Source: an uncultured Aquabacterium sp. (GTDB taxonomy: Bacteria; Pseudomonadota; Gammaproteobacteria; Burkholderiales; Burkholderiaceae_C). Taken from it: DNA of 44,129 nucleotides. Shown here in pieces: positions 8,763 to 16,943 of this stretch. The notes under the pieces are model-generated. The model was not told where the DNA came from and searched no databases. It saw only the letters and a list, made by a program, of their open reading frames with translations. Position 1 is the stretch's first letter. The number at the start of each line of letters is the position of its first letter. A program made the position numbers and the translations under genes. The stretch lies in contig CALMIF010000352.1 in the NCBI GenBank assembly GCA_937864045.1, positions 1 through 44,129 of the forward strand, in the 5' to 3' direction.

Positions 8763-8846
8763 ACCCCCGCAGCGCCTTGGGCGCTCCCCCTCAAGGGGGC
8801 GCCGCCAGTGGCCCGGCAAAGCCGGTTCCACGGCGACCGCTGGGTC
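8763..8846. repeat. GC-rich interspersed repeat, copy B
   Basis: The near-identical partner of the element at 7805-7890, with AGCGCCTTGGGCGCT, a CCCCCT/AGGGGG pair and the tail ending GGCGACCGCT. The two copies are in the same orientation and bracket exactly one gene. By eye they match at close to nine bases in ten, the differences mostly being transitions or in run lengths. Confidence 0.75.
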
Positions 8847-8894
8847 AGGTCGCCGCGGGCCCGCGCCGAGCGCCCTGACAACCGGAGAACTGGC

Positions 8895-9758
8895 TTGACA
8901 TTGCATCCCGCGCTTCAACTGCAGCAGCAGATCTCGTCTTGCCGCCTCGTGCGTGCGCCCGGCGCCTATGACAGCCTCAGCGCCCGCCTGGTCGAACAGG
9001 CCGGCTTCGAGGCCATCTACATGACCGGCTTCGGCGCCACCGCGTCGCGCCTGGGCCAGCCCGACATCGGCCTGCTGACCCAGACCGAGATGACCACCCA
9101 TGCCCGCGACATGGTGCGGGCCGTGGGCGTGCCGGTGATCGCCGATGCCGACACGGGCTACGGCGGCCCGTCGAACATCGCCCGCACGGTGCGTGAATAC
9201 CTGCAGGCCGGTGTCGCCGCCATCCACCTGGAAGACCAGGTGGCGCCCAAGCGCTGCGGCCAGATGGCGGGCATCAAGTTGATCGACGCCGCCGAGAACG
9301 CCCGCCGCCTGCGCGCCGCGCTGGCCGCCCGGGGCAGCGATCCGCTGCTGGTGATCGGCCGCACCGACGCGCTGCCGGCCATCGGCATCGCCGAGGCGCT
9401 GGACCGCGCCAGGCGCTACCAGGACGCGGGCGTGGATCTCGTCTTCGTCGACGGCATCAAGACCGTTGCCGAGGTGGAGGCCGTGGCCCGTGGCCTGCCT
9501 GGCCCGAAGGTGGTGTCCATCGTCGACGGCAACCCGTCGACCGCATTGACCACCGCCGACCTGCAGGCCATGGGCTTTGCGGTGGTGCTGTACGCGGTGA
9601 CCACGCTGTTTGCCGCCACCCGCGCCGTGCAGCAGGCCCTGGCCACACTGGCGGCCGATGGCACGCCGAAGGCCGTTCCCGGTGTGAGTTACCCCGACTT
9701 CACCCGCGTCGTCGGCTTGGCCGATCATCAGGCCCTGGACCACGACTTCGGTGCATGA
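8895..9758 (+). CDS. Isocitrate lyase / PEP mutase family lyase (oxaloacetate decarboxylase-like)
   Basis: A 287-residue TIM-barrel enzyme of the ICL/PEP-mutase superfamily. The metal-binding motif DADTGYG is at 84-90, the acidic pair ED at 113-114 and the catalytic-loop motif KRCGQ at 119-123; the cysteine acts as acid/base in C-C lyases and is usually absent in mutases, so a lyase of a 2-hydroxy-dicarboxylate is favoured. The TTG at 8895 is chosen for a GGAG seven bases upstream and because the barrel starts just after; an ATG with a similar site is lacking. The stop overlaps the next ATG (ATGA). The substrate is not known. Confidence 0.87.
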   Translation: MTLHPALQLQQQISSCRLVRAPGAYDSLSARLVEQAGFEAIYMTGFGATASRLGQPDIGLLTQTEMTTHARDMVRAVGVPVIADADTGYGGPSNIARTVREYLQAGVAAIHLEDQVAPKRCGQMAGIKLIDAAENARRLRAALAARGSDPLLVIGRTDALPAIGIAEALDRARRYQDAGVDLVFVDGIKTVAEVEAVARGLPGPKVVSIVDGNPSTALTTADLQAMGFAVVLYAVTTLFAATRAVQQALATLAADGTPKAVPGVSYPDFTRVVGLADHQALDHDFGA

Positions 9759-10702
9759 ATCTCCTCTCTCGAAAGCCAACCGTGACCACCGACTCCGTTC
9801 CCTACACCGGCCTCTGGCCCGCGATGCTGACGCCGCTGGACGCCGCGCTGGACATCGACATTCCCGCCTTCGCTGCCCATGCCAAGGCCCTGCTGGCCGC
9901 CGGCTGCACCGGCGTCACGCCCTTCGGCACCACGGGCGAGGGACCGTCGTTCAGCGTGGCCGAGCGCCAGGCTGCACTCGACGGTCTGATCGCCGGCGGT
10001 GTGCCGGCCAACCGCATCCTGGCGTCGACCAGCTGCGCCGCGCTGCCCGACACCGTGGCGCTGGTCCGGCACGCGGTGCGAGCCGGCGTGCGGGGCTGCC
10101 TGGTGCTGCCGCCGTTCTTCCTGAAGGGCGTGCCCGACCAGGGCGTGGTCGACTTCTACAGCCAGCTGGTCGCCCAGGTCGACGACGCCCGGCTGCGCAT
10201 CGTGCTGTACCACATCCCCCAGGTCTCGGGCGTGGCCCTGAGCCGCGAGGTCATCGCCACGCTGCTGCAGCGCTTCCCCGGCACCATCATCGGCCTGAAG
10301 GACAGCGGCTGCCAGCGGGCCGACTCGCTCGTCTTCGCTGAAGCCTTCATGCCGTCGCTGCAGGTGTGGGTGGGCAACGAGCCCGACCTGCAGACCCTGG
10401 GCGACCGCGGTGCGCTGGGCGCCGTCAGCGGCGTGGGCAACATCGCGCCGCAGCTGGTCATGCGCCTGGTGCAGGGCACGGCCACGCCCACCGCGGCAGC
10501 CGACCAGCAGCAGGTGCTGGACCTGCTGGCGATCCTGCTGGGTGCCCAGGGCCTGACGGCGGCCTTCAAGAGCACGATGGCCACGCTGACCGGGCACGAT
10601 GGCTGGCGCCGCGTGCGGGCGCCGCTGGTGGCGCTGGACGATGGTGCTCACGCCAAGCTGGCCGCCCAGTGGCAGGCCTTCGGCACCGACCGTCTGCGCT
10701 GA
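9755..10702 (+). CDS. DapA/NAL-family lyase (dihydrodipicolinate synthase-like)
   Basis: A 315-residue class-I aldolase-type TIM barrel. The 2-oxoacid-binding motif GTTGEG is at 58-63, the catalytic tyrosine at 152 (YHIP) and the Schiff-base lysine at 182 (GLKDS). True lysine-pathway DapA is unlikely: the gene sits within a catabolic operon, and members in such settings act on 2-keto-3-deoxy sugar acids or related oxoacids. ATG at 9755 overlaps the previous stop; a GTG at 9782 is an alternative, as the first nine residues are not conserved-looking. Confidence 0.88.
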   Translation: MNLLSRKPTVTTDSVPYTGLWPAMLTPLDAALDIDIPAFAAHAKALLAAGCTGVTPFGTTGEGPSFSVAERQAALDGLIAGGVPANRILASTSCAALPDTVALVRHAVRAGVRGCLVLPPFFLKGVPDQGVVDFYSQLVAQVDDARLRIVLYHIPQVSGVALSREVIATLLQRFPGTIIGLKDSGCQRADSLVFAEAFMPSLQVWVGNEPDLQTLGDRGALGAVSGVGNIAPQLVMRLVQGTATPTAAADQQQVLDLLAILLGAQGLTAAFKSTMATLTGHDGWRRVRAPLVALDDGAHAKLAAQWQAFGTDRLR

Positions 10703-10707
10703 CCACC

Positions 10708-11709
10708 ATGACCGCCGACGTCGTCTGCGTCGCCAGCTGGAACGCCGACCTGGTGGTGCGCCTGCCGCGCCCGCCGGCGCGCGGTGAAACGCTGATGGCC
10801 CATGGCTTCACCATCGGCCCTGGCGGCAAGGGCAGCAATGCCGCCGTCGCTGCGGCACGCCAGGGCGCCCGCGTGGCGGTGCTGGCGCGGCTGGGCGACG
10901 ATGACTTCGGCCGCATGGCGCTGGCCCAGTGGGCGGGCGAGGGCATCGATGCCACAGCAGTGGAGATCGCGCCCGGCGAGCCCAGCGGCGTGGCGCAGAT
11001 CCAGGTCTTCGACGACGGCGACAACACCATCGCAGTGGCCCCGGGCGCCGGTGCCGGGCTGGCGCCGCGCCATGCCCAGGCGGCCGCGCCGCTGCTGCGC
11101 ACGTGCAAGGTGGTGATGGCGTCCAACGAGGTGCCGGCCGCCTGCACAGCCGAGGCTTTCGCCATCGCCCGAGCGGCCGGCGCGTTCACGCTGCTGAACC
11201 CGGCACCGGCCGCCACGCTGGCACCGGCGCTGCTGGCGCTGGTCGACTTGCTGACGCCCAACGAGACCGAGCTGCGCGCCTTGGCCGGCCTGGATGCCGA
11301 CGCGCCCGAGGACGCGGCGGTGCAGGCCCTGCAGGCGCAGGGCGCCGGCGCGGTGCTGGTCACGCTGGGGGCGGCCGGCTGCCGGCTGCATCTGCCGGGT
11401 TCTGCGGGTCAACCACCGCAGGCGCTGGCCGGCCACCGCGTGCCGGTGGTCGACACCATCGGTGCCGGCGACACCTTCACCGGCGCGCTGGCGGCTGCCA
11501 TCGCCCGTGGCGAAGCGCTGGCCGATGCGATGGTGCTGGCCAACGCTGCCGCGGCGCTGGCAGTGGGCGGCGCCGGAGCCACCGCCAGCATGCCGACGTT
11601 GGCGGCGACCCGCAGCTGGCTTGCCAATCAGCAGGGCTCAATGAAGTTCAGCAGCCGGGACGAGCGCCCAGCTTGCGCAGGATGGTCTCCATCAGGCACC
11701 ACTTGGTGA
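10708..11709 (+). CDS. PfkB-family carbohydrate kinase (ribokinase-like)
   Basis: A 333-residue sugar kinase. The N-terminal signature GPGGKGSNAAVAAARQGA binds substrate and the C-terminal signature DTIGAGDTFTGALAAA carries the catalytic aspartate and anion hole. It is probably the last gene of the operon, 5 bases after the DapA-like gene. The annotated end includes about 25 extra residues compared with a usual ribokinase, and these overlap the convergent DUF2892 gene by 62 bases; the true homology ends near SWLANQQG. The specific sugar is unknown; with a DapA-like lyase, a 2-keto-3-deoxy-gluconate-type kinase is one option. Confidence 0.88.
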   Translation: MTADVVCVASWNADLVVRLPRPPARGETLMAHGFTIGPGGKGSNAAVAAARQGARVAVLARLGDDDFGRMALAQWAGEGIDATAVEIAPGEPSGVAQIQVFDDGDNTIAVAPGAGAGLAPRHAQAAAPLLRTCKVVMASNEVPAACTAEAFAIARAAGAFTLLNPAPAATLAPALLALVDLLTPNETELRALAGLDADAPEDAAVQALQAQGAGAVLVTLGAAGCRLHLPGSAGQPPQALAGHRVPVVDTIGAGDTFTGALAAAIARGEALADAMVLANAAAALAVGGAGATASMPTLAATRSWLANQQGSMKFSSRDERPACAGWSPSGTTW

Positions 11710-11857
11710 CGCCGCTCTGCAGCAGGTTGATGCCGACGAAGGCGGTGAAGGCCAGCCACCAGGGGCTGACGAACAGCGGGCTGCCGGGAATGCCCAGGGC
11801 CAGCGACAGCAGGATGAACGTGCCGGCGACGGTGCGCACGATTTGCCAAGAGGTCAT
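11648..11857 (-). CDS. DUF2892 (YgaP-type) two-helix membrane protein
   Basis: A 69-residue protein with two hydrophobic helices (VAGTFILLSLALGI; WLAFTAFVGINLLQSGV) and the family end CLMETILRKLGA. DUF2892 is the membrane half of the rhodanese YgaP and is often found alone in sulfur- or metal-stress operons. The ATG overlaps the stop of the RND pump gene (ATGA), so it is translated with the pump. Its 3' end overlaps the convergent kinase gene. Confidence 0.85.
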   Translation of the reverse strand: MTSWQIVRTVAGTFILLSLALGIPGSPLFVSPWWLAFTAFVGINLLQSGVTKWCLMETILRKLGARPGC

Positions 11858-14800
11858 GTGAGTTCTCCTTCAGGGGGGGTGGAACGGATGAGGTCGCCCG
11901 GCCGCTTGCGGTAGGCGGCGTAGACCAGGGTGGGAATCACGACCAGGGTCAGCGCGGTCGACACCGCGATGCCGAAGATCAGCGCGATGGCCAGGCCGTT
12001 GAAGATCGGGTCGTCGAGGATGAAGAACGCCCCCAGCATCGCCGCCAGGCCGGTCAGCACGATGGGCTGGGCCCGGGTGATGGCCGATTGCACGATGGCG
12101 GTGGGCAGCGGCAGGCCCTCGTGCAGTTGCAGGCGGATGAAGTCCACCAGCAGGATGGAGTTGCGCACGATGATGCCGGCCAGGGCGATCATGCCGATCA
12201 TGCTGGTGGCGGTGAACGGCGCGCCCAGCAGGGCGTGGCCCGGCATCACGCCGATGATGGTCAGCGGGATCGGCGCCATGATGATCAGCGGCAGCAGGTA
12301 ACTGCCGAACTGCGCGACCACCAGCAGGTAGATCAGCACCAGGCCCACCGCATAGGCCGCGCCCATGTCGCGGAAGGTCTCGTAGGTGATCTGCGACTCC
12401 CCGTCCCACTTCAGGCTGTAGCCGCGGTAGGGGTCGGCCGGCTGGTGGATGAAGAATTCCTGCAGCGTGCCGCCGCCGGGCGTGGTGATCTGGCCGACGG
12501 CGGCGCGCGCTGCGGCGATGCCGTACAGCGGGCTGTCGACCTGGCCGGCCATGTCGGCGACGACGTAGTGCACCGGCAGGCCGTCCTTGTGGAACAGCGG
12601 CTGCTCGCGCTGGCTGTCGCTGACGCGCACCAGTTCGCGGATCGGCACCAGGCGGCCGTCGGCGGAGCGCACGGCCAGCTGCAGCAGCGCGTCCAGGTCG
12701 CCGTGCCGGTCCGCCGGCAACTGCAGCAGGGCGGGGGCAGGGTATTTGCTGGCGTCGTGCAGGTACGTCGCCGCCTCGCCGGCCAGGCCGGCGCGCAGCG
12801 TGGTGACGATGGTCTGCTGCGGCACGCCCAGCATGGCGGCCTTCTGGCGGTCGACCAGCAGCAGGGTGCGCGGTGCGGCGGCGATGCCGCTGTGGTCCAC
12901 GTCGACGATGCCCGGCGTCTTCAGCAGCGCCTGCTGCACCGCCTGCGCCACGTGGGCGCGGCCGTCGGCCTCGGGGCCGTAGACCTCGGCGACGATCGGG
13001 GCCTGCACCGGCGGGCCGGGCGGCACTTCCACCACCTTCACGTTGGCGCCGAATTGCGCGCCGATGCGCTGCAGTGCCGGCCGCACGCGGGTGGCGATGG
13101 CATGGCTCTTGGCGCTGCGCTGGTGCTTGTCGACCAGGTTGACCTGCAGGTCGCCCAGCTCGCTGCTGGCGCGGCCGTCGTACTGGCGCACCAGGCCGTT
13201 GAAGTTGATCGGCGCGGCGGTGCCGGCATAGGCCTGGTAGTCGGTGACCTCGGGCACCGTGGCCAGGTGGCGGCCCAAGGCCTGCAGCACGGCGGCGGTC
13301 TGCTCCACCGGCGTGCCGGCGGGCATGTCGACGATGACCTGGAACTCGGACTTGTTGTCGTTGGGCAGCATCTTCAGCAGCACCAGGCCGGTGGCCGGCA
13401 GCGCCAGCGACACGGCGATCAGCGCGGCGATGCCCAGCCCGAGGATGCCGCGCGCGCGGCCGCCACGGGTCTCGTCCAGCAGCGGGCGGAACAGGCGCTG
13501 GAAGAACGGCGCGATGCGTTCAGCGAGACCGTGCGGCTTGTTGTCCGGGTGTTCCGGCAGCGCCTTCATCCACAGCCGCGCCAGCCAGGGCGTCACGACG
13601 AAGGCGATCGCCAGCGACAGCCCCATGCCCATGCTGGCGTTGATGGGGATGGGCGCCATGTACGGCCCCATCAGGCCGCTGACGAAGGCCATCGGCAGCA
13701 GGGCGGCAATCACCGTCAGCGTGGCCAGGATGGTCGGCCCGCCCACCTCGTCGACCGCGGCCGGGATGATCTGCGCCAGCGTGCGGCCCGGGTGCAGCGC
13801 CTGGTGACGGTGGATGTTCTCGACCACCACGATGGCGTCGTCGACCAGGATGCCGATCGAGAAGATCAGCGCGAACAGGCTCACCCGGTTCAGCGTGAAG
13901 CCCCAGGCCCAGCTGGCGAACAGGGTGACGGTGAGGGTCAGCACCACCGCCGTGCCGACGATGGCCGCCTCGCGCCGGCCCAGGGCGATGACCACCAGGG
14001 CCACCACGCTGGCGGTGGCGAACAGCAGCTTCTTGATCAGGGTCTGCGCCTTGTCGTTGGCGGTGCCGCCGTAGTTGCGGGTCTCGCTGACCTGCACGTC
14101 GGCCGGGATCACGGTGTTGCGCAGCGCGGCCACGCGCGCCATCACCGCGTCGGCCACGTCGATCGCGTTCTCGCCGGGCTTCTTGGTGATGGCCAGCGTC
14201 ACCGCCGGGTGTTCCTCGGTGGGCTTGCCGTCGCGGGCGGCGGTGCCGTGCCAGACCAGCCTGGCGGTGGGCGGCGGGCCGTCACGCACGGCAGCCACGT
14301 CGCGCAGAAAGACGGGCTTGCCGGCGCGCACGCCCACCACCAGGTCGGCCAGTTCGGCAGCCTCGCGCAGGAAGGCGCCGGCCTCGATCGCCACCGTGCG
14401 GTTGCCGCCGACCAGGTCGCCCACCGGCAGGCCGAGATTCGCTGACTGCAGCGCCTGCCGCAGGTCGGCCACGGTCAGGGCGCTGCCGGCCAGGCGGGCA
14501 GGGTCGATCTCGACCAGCACGGCGCGGCCCGGGCCGCCGATGGTGCGGATCTCGCGGGTGCCGGGCACCCGCTTCAATTCGGCCTCGATGCTGTGCGCCA
14601 CGCGCTCCAGGTCGAAGGGGCCGGTGGCGGGGTTGGCGCTGTGCAGGGTCAGCGTGACGATCGGCACATCGTCGATGCCCTTGGGCTTGACGATGGGTTG
14701 GCCCACGCCCAGGCCTTGCGGCAACCAGTCGGCATTGGACTGCACCGTGTCGTGCAGCCGCACCAGGGCCTCGGTGCGCGGCACGCCCACCTTGAACTGC

Positions 14801-15114
14801 ACGGTGACGATGGCCAGGCCGGGACGCGACACCGACATCACGTGCTCGACCCCGGCCATCTGCGCCAGCACCTGCTCGGCCGGCCCGGCGACCATCTGCT
14901 CGACATCACGTACCGCCGCGCCCGGGAACGGGATCAGCACGTTGGCCATGGTCACGTTGATCTGCGGCTCTTCCTCGCGCGGCGTGACCCCCACCGCAAA
15001 GATGCCCAGCAGCAGGGCCACCAGGGCCAGCAGCGGGGTGATCTGCGCCGACTGGAAGAAGGCGGCGATGCGGCCGGAGGGGCCGAGCCGGGTGGGCGTG
15101 GTGTGGCCGGACAT
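11854..15114 (-). CDS. RND efflux transporter permease (AcrB/MdtB-like)
   Basis: An inner-membrane proton-driven pump of 1086 residues with two repeats of six helices and two large periplasmic loops. The TM4 motif GILVDDAIVVVENI holds the paired aspartates of the proton relay. The late block VRNSILLVDFIRLQLHEG and the opening ALLLGIFAVGVTPREEEPQINV (a divergent form common in uncharacterised RND pumps) are also typical. ATG at 15114 is 8 bases after the adaptor stop; a TTG at 15126 would overlap it. With the upstream adaptor it should extrude a small toxic compound; no outer-membrane channel gene is present here. Regulation is probably by the divergent ArsR repressor. Confidence 0.93.
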   Translation of the reverse strand: MSGHTTPTRLGPSGRIAAFFQSAQITPLLALVALLLGIFAVGVTPREEEPQINVTMANVLIPFPGAAVRDVEQMVAGPAEQVLAQMAGVEHVMSVSRPGLAIVTVQFKVGVPRTEALVRLHDTVQSNADWLPQGLGVGQPIVKPKGIDDVPIVTLTLHSANPATGPFDLERVAHSIEAELKRVPGTREIRTIGGPGRAVLVEIDPARLAGSALTVADLRQALQSANLGLPVGDLVGGNRTVAIEAGAFLREAAELADLVVGVRAGKPVFLRDVAAVRDGPPPTARLVWHGTAARDGKPTEEHPAVTLAITKKPGENAIDVADAVMARVAALRNTVIPADVQVSETRNYGGTANDKAQTLIKKLLFATASVVALVVIALGRREAAIVGTAVVLTLTVTLFASWAWGFTLNRVSLFALIFSIGILVDDAIVVVENIHRHQALHPGRTLAQIIPAAVDEVGGPTILATLTVIAALLPMAFVSGLMGPYMAPIPINASMGMGLSLAIAFVVTPWLARLWMKALPEHPDNKPHGLAERIAPFFQRLFRPLLDETRGGRARGILGLGIAALIAVSLALPATGLVLLKMLPNDNKSEFQVIVDMPAGTPVEQTAAVLQALGRHLATVPEVTDYQAYAGTAAPINFNGLVRQYDGRASSELGDLQVNLVDKHQRSAKSHAIATRVRPALQRIGAQFGANVKVVEVPPGPPVQAPIVAEVYGPEADGRAHVAQAVQQALLKTPGIVDVDHSGIAAAPRTLLLVDRQKAAMLGVPQQTIVTTLRAGLAGEAATYLHDASKYPAPALLQLPADRHGDLDALLQLAVRSADGRLVPIRELVRVSDSQREQPLFHKDGLPVHYVVADMAGQVDSPLYGIAAARAAVGQITTPGGGTLQEFFIHQPADPYRGYSLKWDGESQITYETFRDMGAAYAVGLVLIYLLVVAQFGSYLLPLIIMAPIPLTIIGVMPGHALLGAPFTATSMIGMIALAGIIVRNSILLVDFIRLQLHEGLPLPTAIVQSAITRAQPIVLTGLAAMLGAFFILDDPIFNGLAIALIFGIAVSTALTLVVIPTLVYAAYRKRPGDLIRSTPPEGELT

Positions 15115-15122
15115 GGCGGCGA

Positions 15123-16223
15123 TCAACGGGTGGCGGGCAGGGCGCGCGCGGCGGCCTGCGGATCGGTGGCGACACGTTCACCGGCGGCCAGGCCGGCCAA
15201 CACCTCGACGCGGTCGCCCTGGCTGCGGCCCAGGCGCACCTGGCGCAGGGCCGGCACACCGGCGGGGTCGAGCACATAGAGCGCGGTCAACTCGGCGCGG
15301 CGCACCACGGCGCTGCGCGGCACGGCCAGCGTGGCGGGCGCGCCGGTCGTCGCCGGGACCGGCAACCAGACGCGGGCGTAGAGGCCGGGCACCACGCCAG
15401 GCAGGCCGGCCGGAAGGTCGGCGCGCAGCTGCACCGTGTGGGTGGCGGCATCGACCACCGGCAGCAGCTGGGCGCGCACGGGTTGCGGCGTTGCGCTGGC
15501 GGCGCTGAGGCCGGGCAGCTCGATGCGCGGCAGGGCGCCGGCTTGCAGCGCGCCGGCCACGCTCTGCGGCAATGCGGCGGTCACACGCATCGCGCCGGGG
15601 TCGTACAGCGTCAGCAGCGGGCGGCCGGGCAGGGCCATGTCGCCCAGGGCCACCGGCACCTCGGCCACGACCCCGGCGAAGGGCGCCCGCACCACCGACA
15701 GGCCCGATTGCGTGCGCGCCGCGCCGGCCTGGGCCAGCTGGGCATTCACCTGCGCCTGCGTGGCCTTGAACTGGGCCTCGGCCCGCTCCAGCGCGGCGGC
15801 GCTGATGAAGGCATCCCGCGCCAGCTGGCGCTGGCGCTCCAGGTCCTGGCGCGCCAGGTCCTGCGCGGCGCGCGCGGCCAGCACCTGGGCGTCACCGGCG
15901 GCAGCGGTCTGCTCGGCGGCGCGGGCGTCCAGGCGCAGCAGCACCTGGCCGGCGGCCACGCGGTCGCCAGCCTTCACGTCCAGCTGCACCACGGCGCCGG
16001 CCACCTGGGCGGCGACCACGGTCTGGCGCACCGCCTCGACCACGCCGTCGAAGCCGGCAGAGGCGCCGCCGGCGACAGCCCCGGCCGTCACCGTGGCCAG
16101 GGCGGGTGCGCTGCCGGCTAGCACCGGCCGGCCGGTCAGCAGCAGGGGCAGGGCCAGTGCCAGCAGGCCCAGCGAGGTGCGGCGCGGCAGGGCATGGACT
16201 GCGGAGGGGGTCAGGGTGCGCAT
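15123..16223 (-). CDS. RND efflux periplasmic adaptor (membrane fusion protein)
   Basis: A 366-residue adaptor with an N-terminal signal or anchor (LGLLALALPLLLTGRPVLA), a lipoyl half-motif (GVVEAVRQTVVAAQVAGAVVQLDVKAGDRVAAGQVLLRLDAR), an alpha-hairpin rich in Ala and Gln (about 100-165), and the second lipoyl half VVRAPFAGVVAEVPVALGDMALPGRPLLTLYD. It links the RND pump to an outer-membrane channel. The ATG at 16223 has AAGG seven bases upstream. It is the first gene of the minus-strand operon and its start lies 32 bases from the ArsR operator palindrome. Confidence 0.93.
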   Translation of the reverse strand: MRTLTPSAVHALPRRTSLGLLALALPLLLTGRPVLAGSAPALATVTAGAVAGGASAGFDGVVEAVRQTVVAAQVAGAVVQLDVKAGDRVAAGQVLLRLDARAAEQTAAAGDAQVLAARAAQDLARQDLERQRQLARDAFISAAALERAEAQFKATQAQVNAQLAQAGAARTQSGLSVVRAPFAGVVAEVPVALGDMALPGRPLLTLYDPGAMRVTAALPQSVAGALQAGALPRIELPGLSAASATPQPVRAQLLPVVDAATHTVQLRADLPAGLPGVVPGLYARVWLPVPATTGAPATLAVPRSAVVRRAELTALYVLDPAGVPALRQVRLGRSQGDRVEVLAGLAAGERVATDPQAAARALPATR

Positions 16224-16254
16224 CGGGTGACCTTGTGGAAATCTCTGACTCAAG

Positions 16255-16276
16255 TATTTGCGCAAGTGCGCAAATA
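16255..16276. promoter_or_regulatory. Perfect 10-2-10 palindromic operator for the ArsR regulator
   Basis: The arm TATTTGCGCA is followed by AG and then its exact reverse complement. The AT-rich outer ends and position in the 106-base gap between the divergent adaptor (16223) and arsR (16330) genes are as expected for an ArsR/SmtB-family operator controlling both directions. CAAG flanks it on both sides as an additional short direct repeat. Confidence 0.85.
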
Positions 16277-16329
16277 GTCAAGTACGATATCAACCAAGGA
16301 CGCAGCCGCCGCCCGCTGCACAAGGCATC

Positions 16330-16752
16330 ATGGCCACCGACCCCACCCCGAGCTGCACCACCATGCAAGACCTTCCGCCCGAGGCCCTGGCCCAGGTGGC
16401 CGCCTATTTCCAGGCCCTGTCGGAGCCCACCCGGCTGCAGATCCTCAACCTGCTGCGCCAGGGCGAGCGCAGCGTGGGCGAGCTGGCCCAGCTGTGCGGC
16501 TTCAGCGCGGCGAACGTTTCGCGGCACCTGACGCTGCTGACCCAGCATGGCCTGGTCAAGCGCGAGCCGCGCGGCAACAGTGCCATCTACAGCATCGCCG
16601 ACGCCTCGGTCTACGCGCTGTGCGACCTGGTCTGCGGCAGCATCGCCCGGCGCTTCGAAACGCTGGCGGCGGGCCAGGCGGCCTTCTCGGCGCTGTCGGC
16701 GGCATCGGCGCCGGTCGCCCCGCGCCGGGGGGGCCGATCGGCCCGATCCTGA
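16330..16752 (+). CDS. ArsR/SmtB-family transcriptional repressor
   Basis: A 140-residue winged-helix repressor: ALSEPTRLQILNLLRQGERSVGELAQLCGFSAANVSRHLTLL holds the recognition helix, followed by the wing LVKREPRGNSAIYSI. The classical ELCVC metal site is not present. Instead there is one cysteine in the DNA-binding region (Cys56) and two in the C-terminal helix (Cys98 and Cys102, ALCDLVCGS), so it may sense a soft metal or a reactive sulfur/electrophile through these. It is divergent from the RND operon with a perfect palindrome between. ATG at 16330 is used; ATG 16363 is a shorter alternative that keeps the whole domain. Confidence 0.9.
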   Translation: MATDPTPSCTTMQDLPPEALAQVAAYFQALSEPTRLQILNLLRQGERSVGELAQLCGFSAANVSRHLTLLTQHGLVKREPRGNSAIYSIADASVYALCDLVCGSIARRFETLAAGQAAFSALSAASAPVAPRRGGRSARS

Positions 16753-16825
16753 CCCCCGGCGCCGCCGGGCGCGGCTTGATCCAGCGCAAATCCGGCTGAA
16801 CCACTGCCGGCACTAGTTCTTCAGG

Positions 16826-16856
16826 ACGATGGCGGCGCGCCCGGCCATCGTTCTTC
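16826..16856 (+). terminator. Candidate terminator hairpin after arsR
   Basis: The stem ACGATGGC pairs with GCCATCGT (16844-16851) over a 10-base loop and is followed by TCTTC. It lies 74 bases after the arsR stop. The hairpin is itself bracketed by a direct repeat GTTCTTCAGG (16816-16825 and 16850-16859). The U-tract is weak. Confidence 0.45.
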
Positions 16857-16914
16857 AGGCCAGCCGCGCCTGCCTTGCGGAAGGATGTTCACCGCGGGGC
16901 CGCCGCGGGACAGT

Positions 16915-16934
16915 CCCGTCATTGCAATGACGGG
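16915..16934. promoter_or_regulatory. Perfect 20-base palindrome just upstream of narK
   Basis: The arm CCCGTCATTG is joined directly to its exact reverse complement. It ends 9 bases before the narK ATG, where a ribosome-binding site would be expected. It could be a protein operator or an RNA hairpin over the translation start. It does not match the FNR (TTGAT-N4-ATCAA) or NarL heptamer consensus. Confidence 0.6.
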
Positions 16935-16943
16935 GCTCGTCCC

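Noticed and set aside
9755..10702. DapA of lysine biosynthesis
   Set aside because: The catabolic operon context and lack of other lysine genes favour an oxoacid lyase of the same fold.
12088..14445. 785-codon plus-strand ORF opposite the RND pump
   Set aside because: It is dominated by His, Gln, Arg, Ala and Gly repeats typical of the antisense frame of high-GC genes; the pump on the other strand has full homology.
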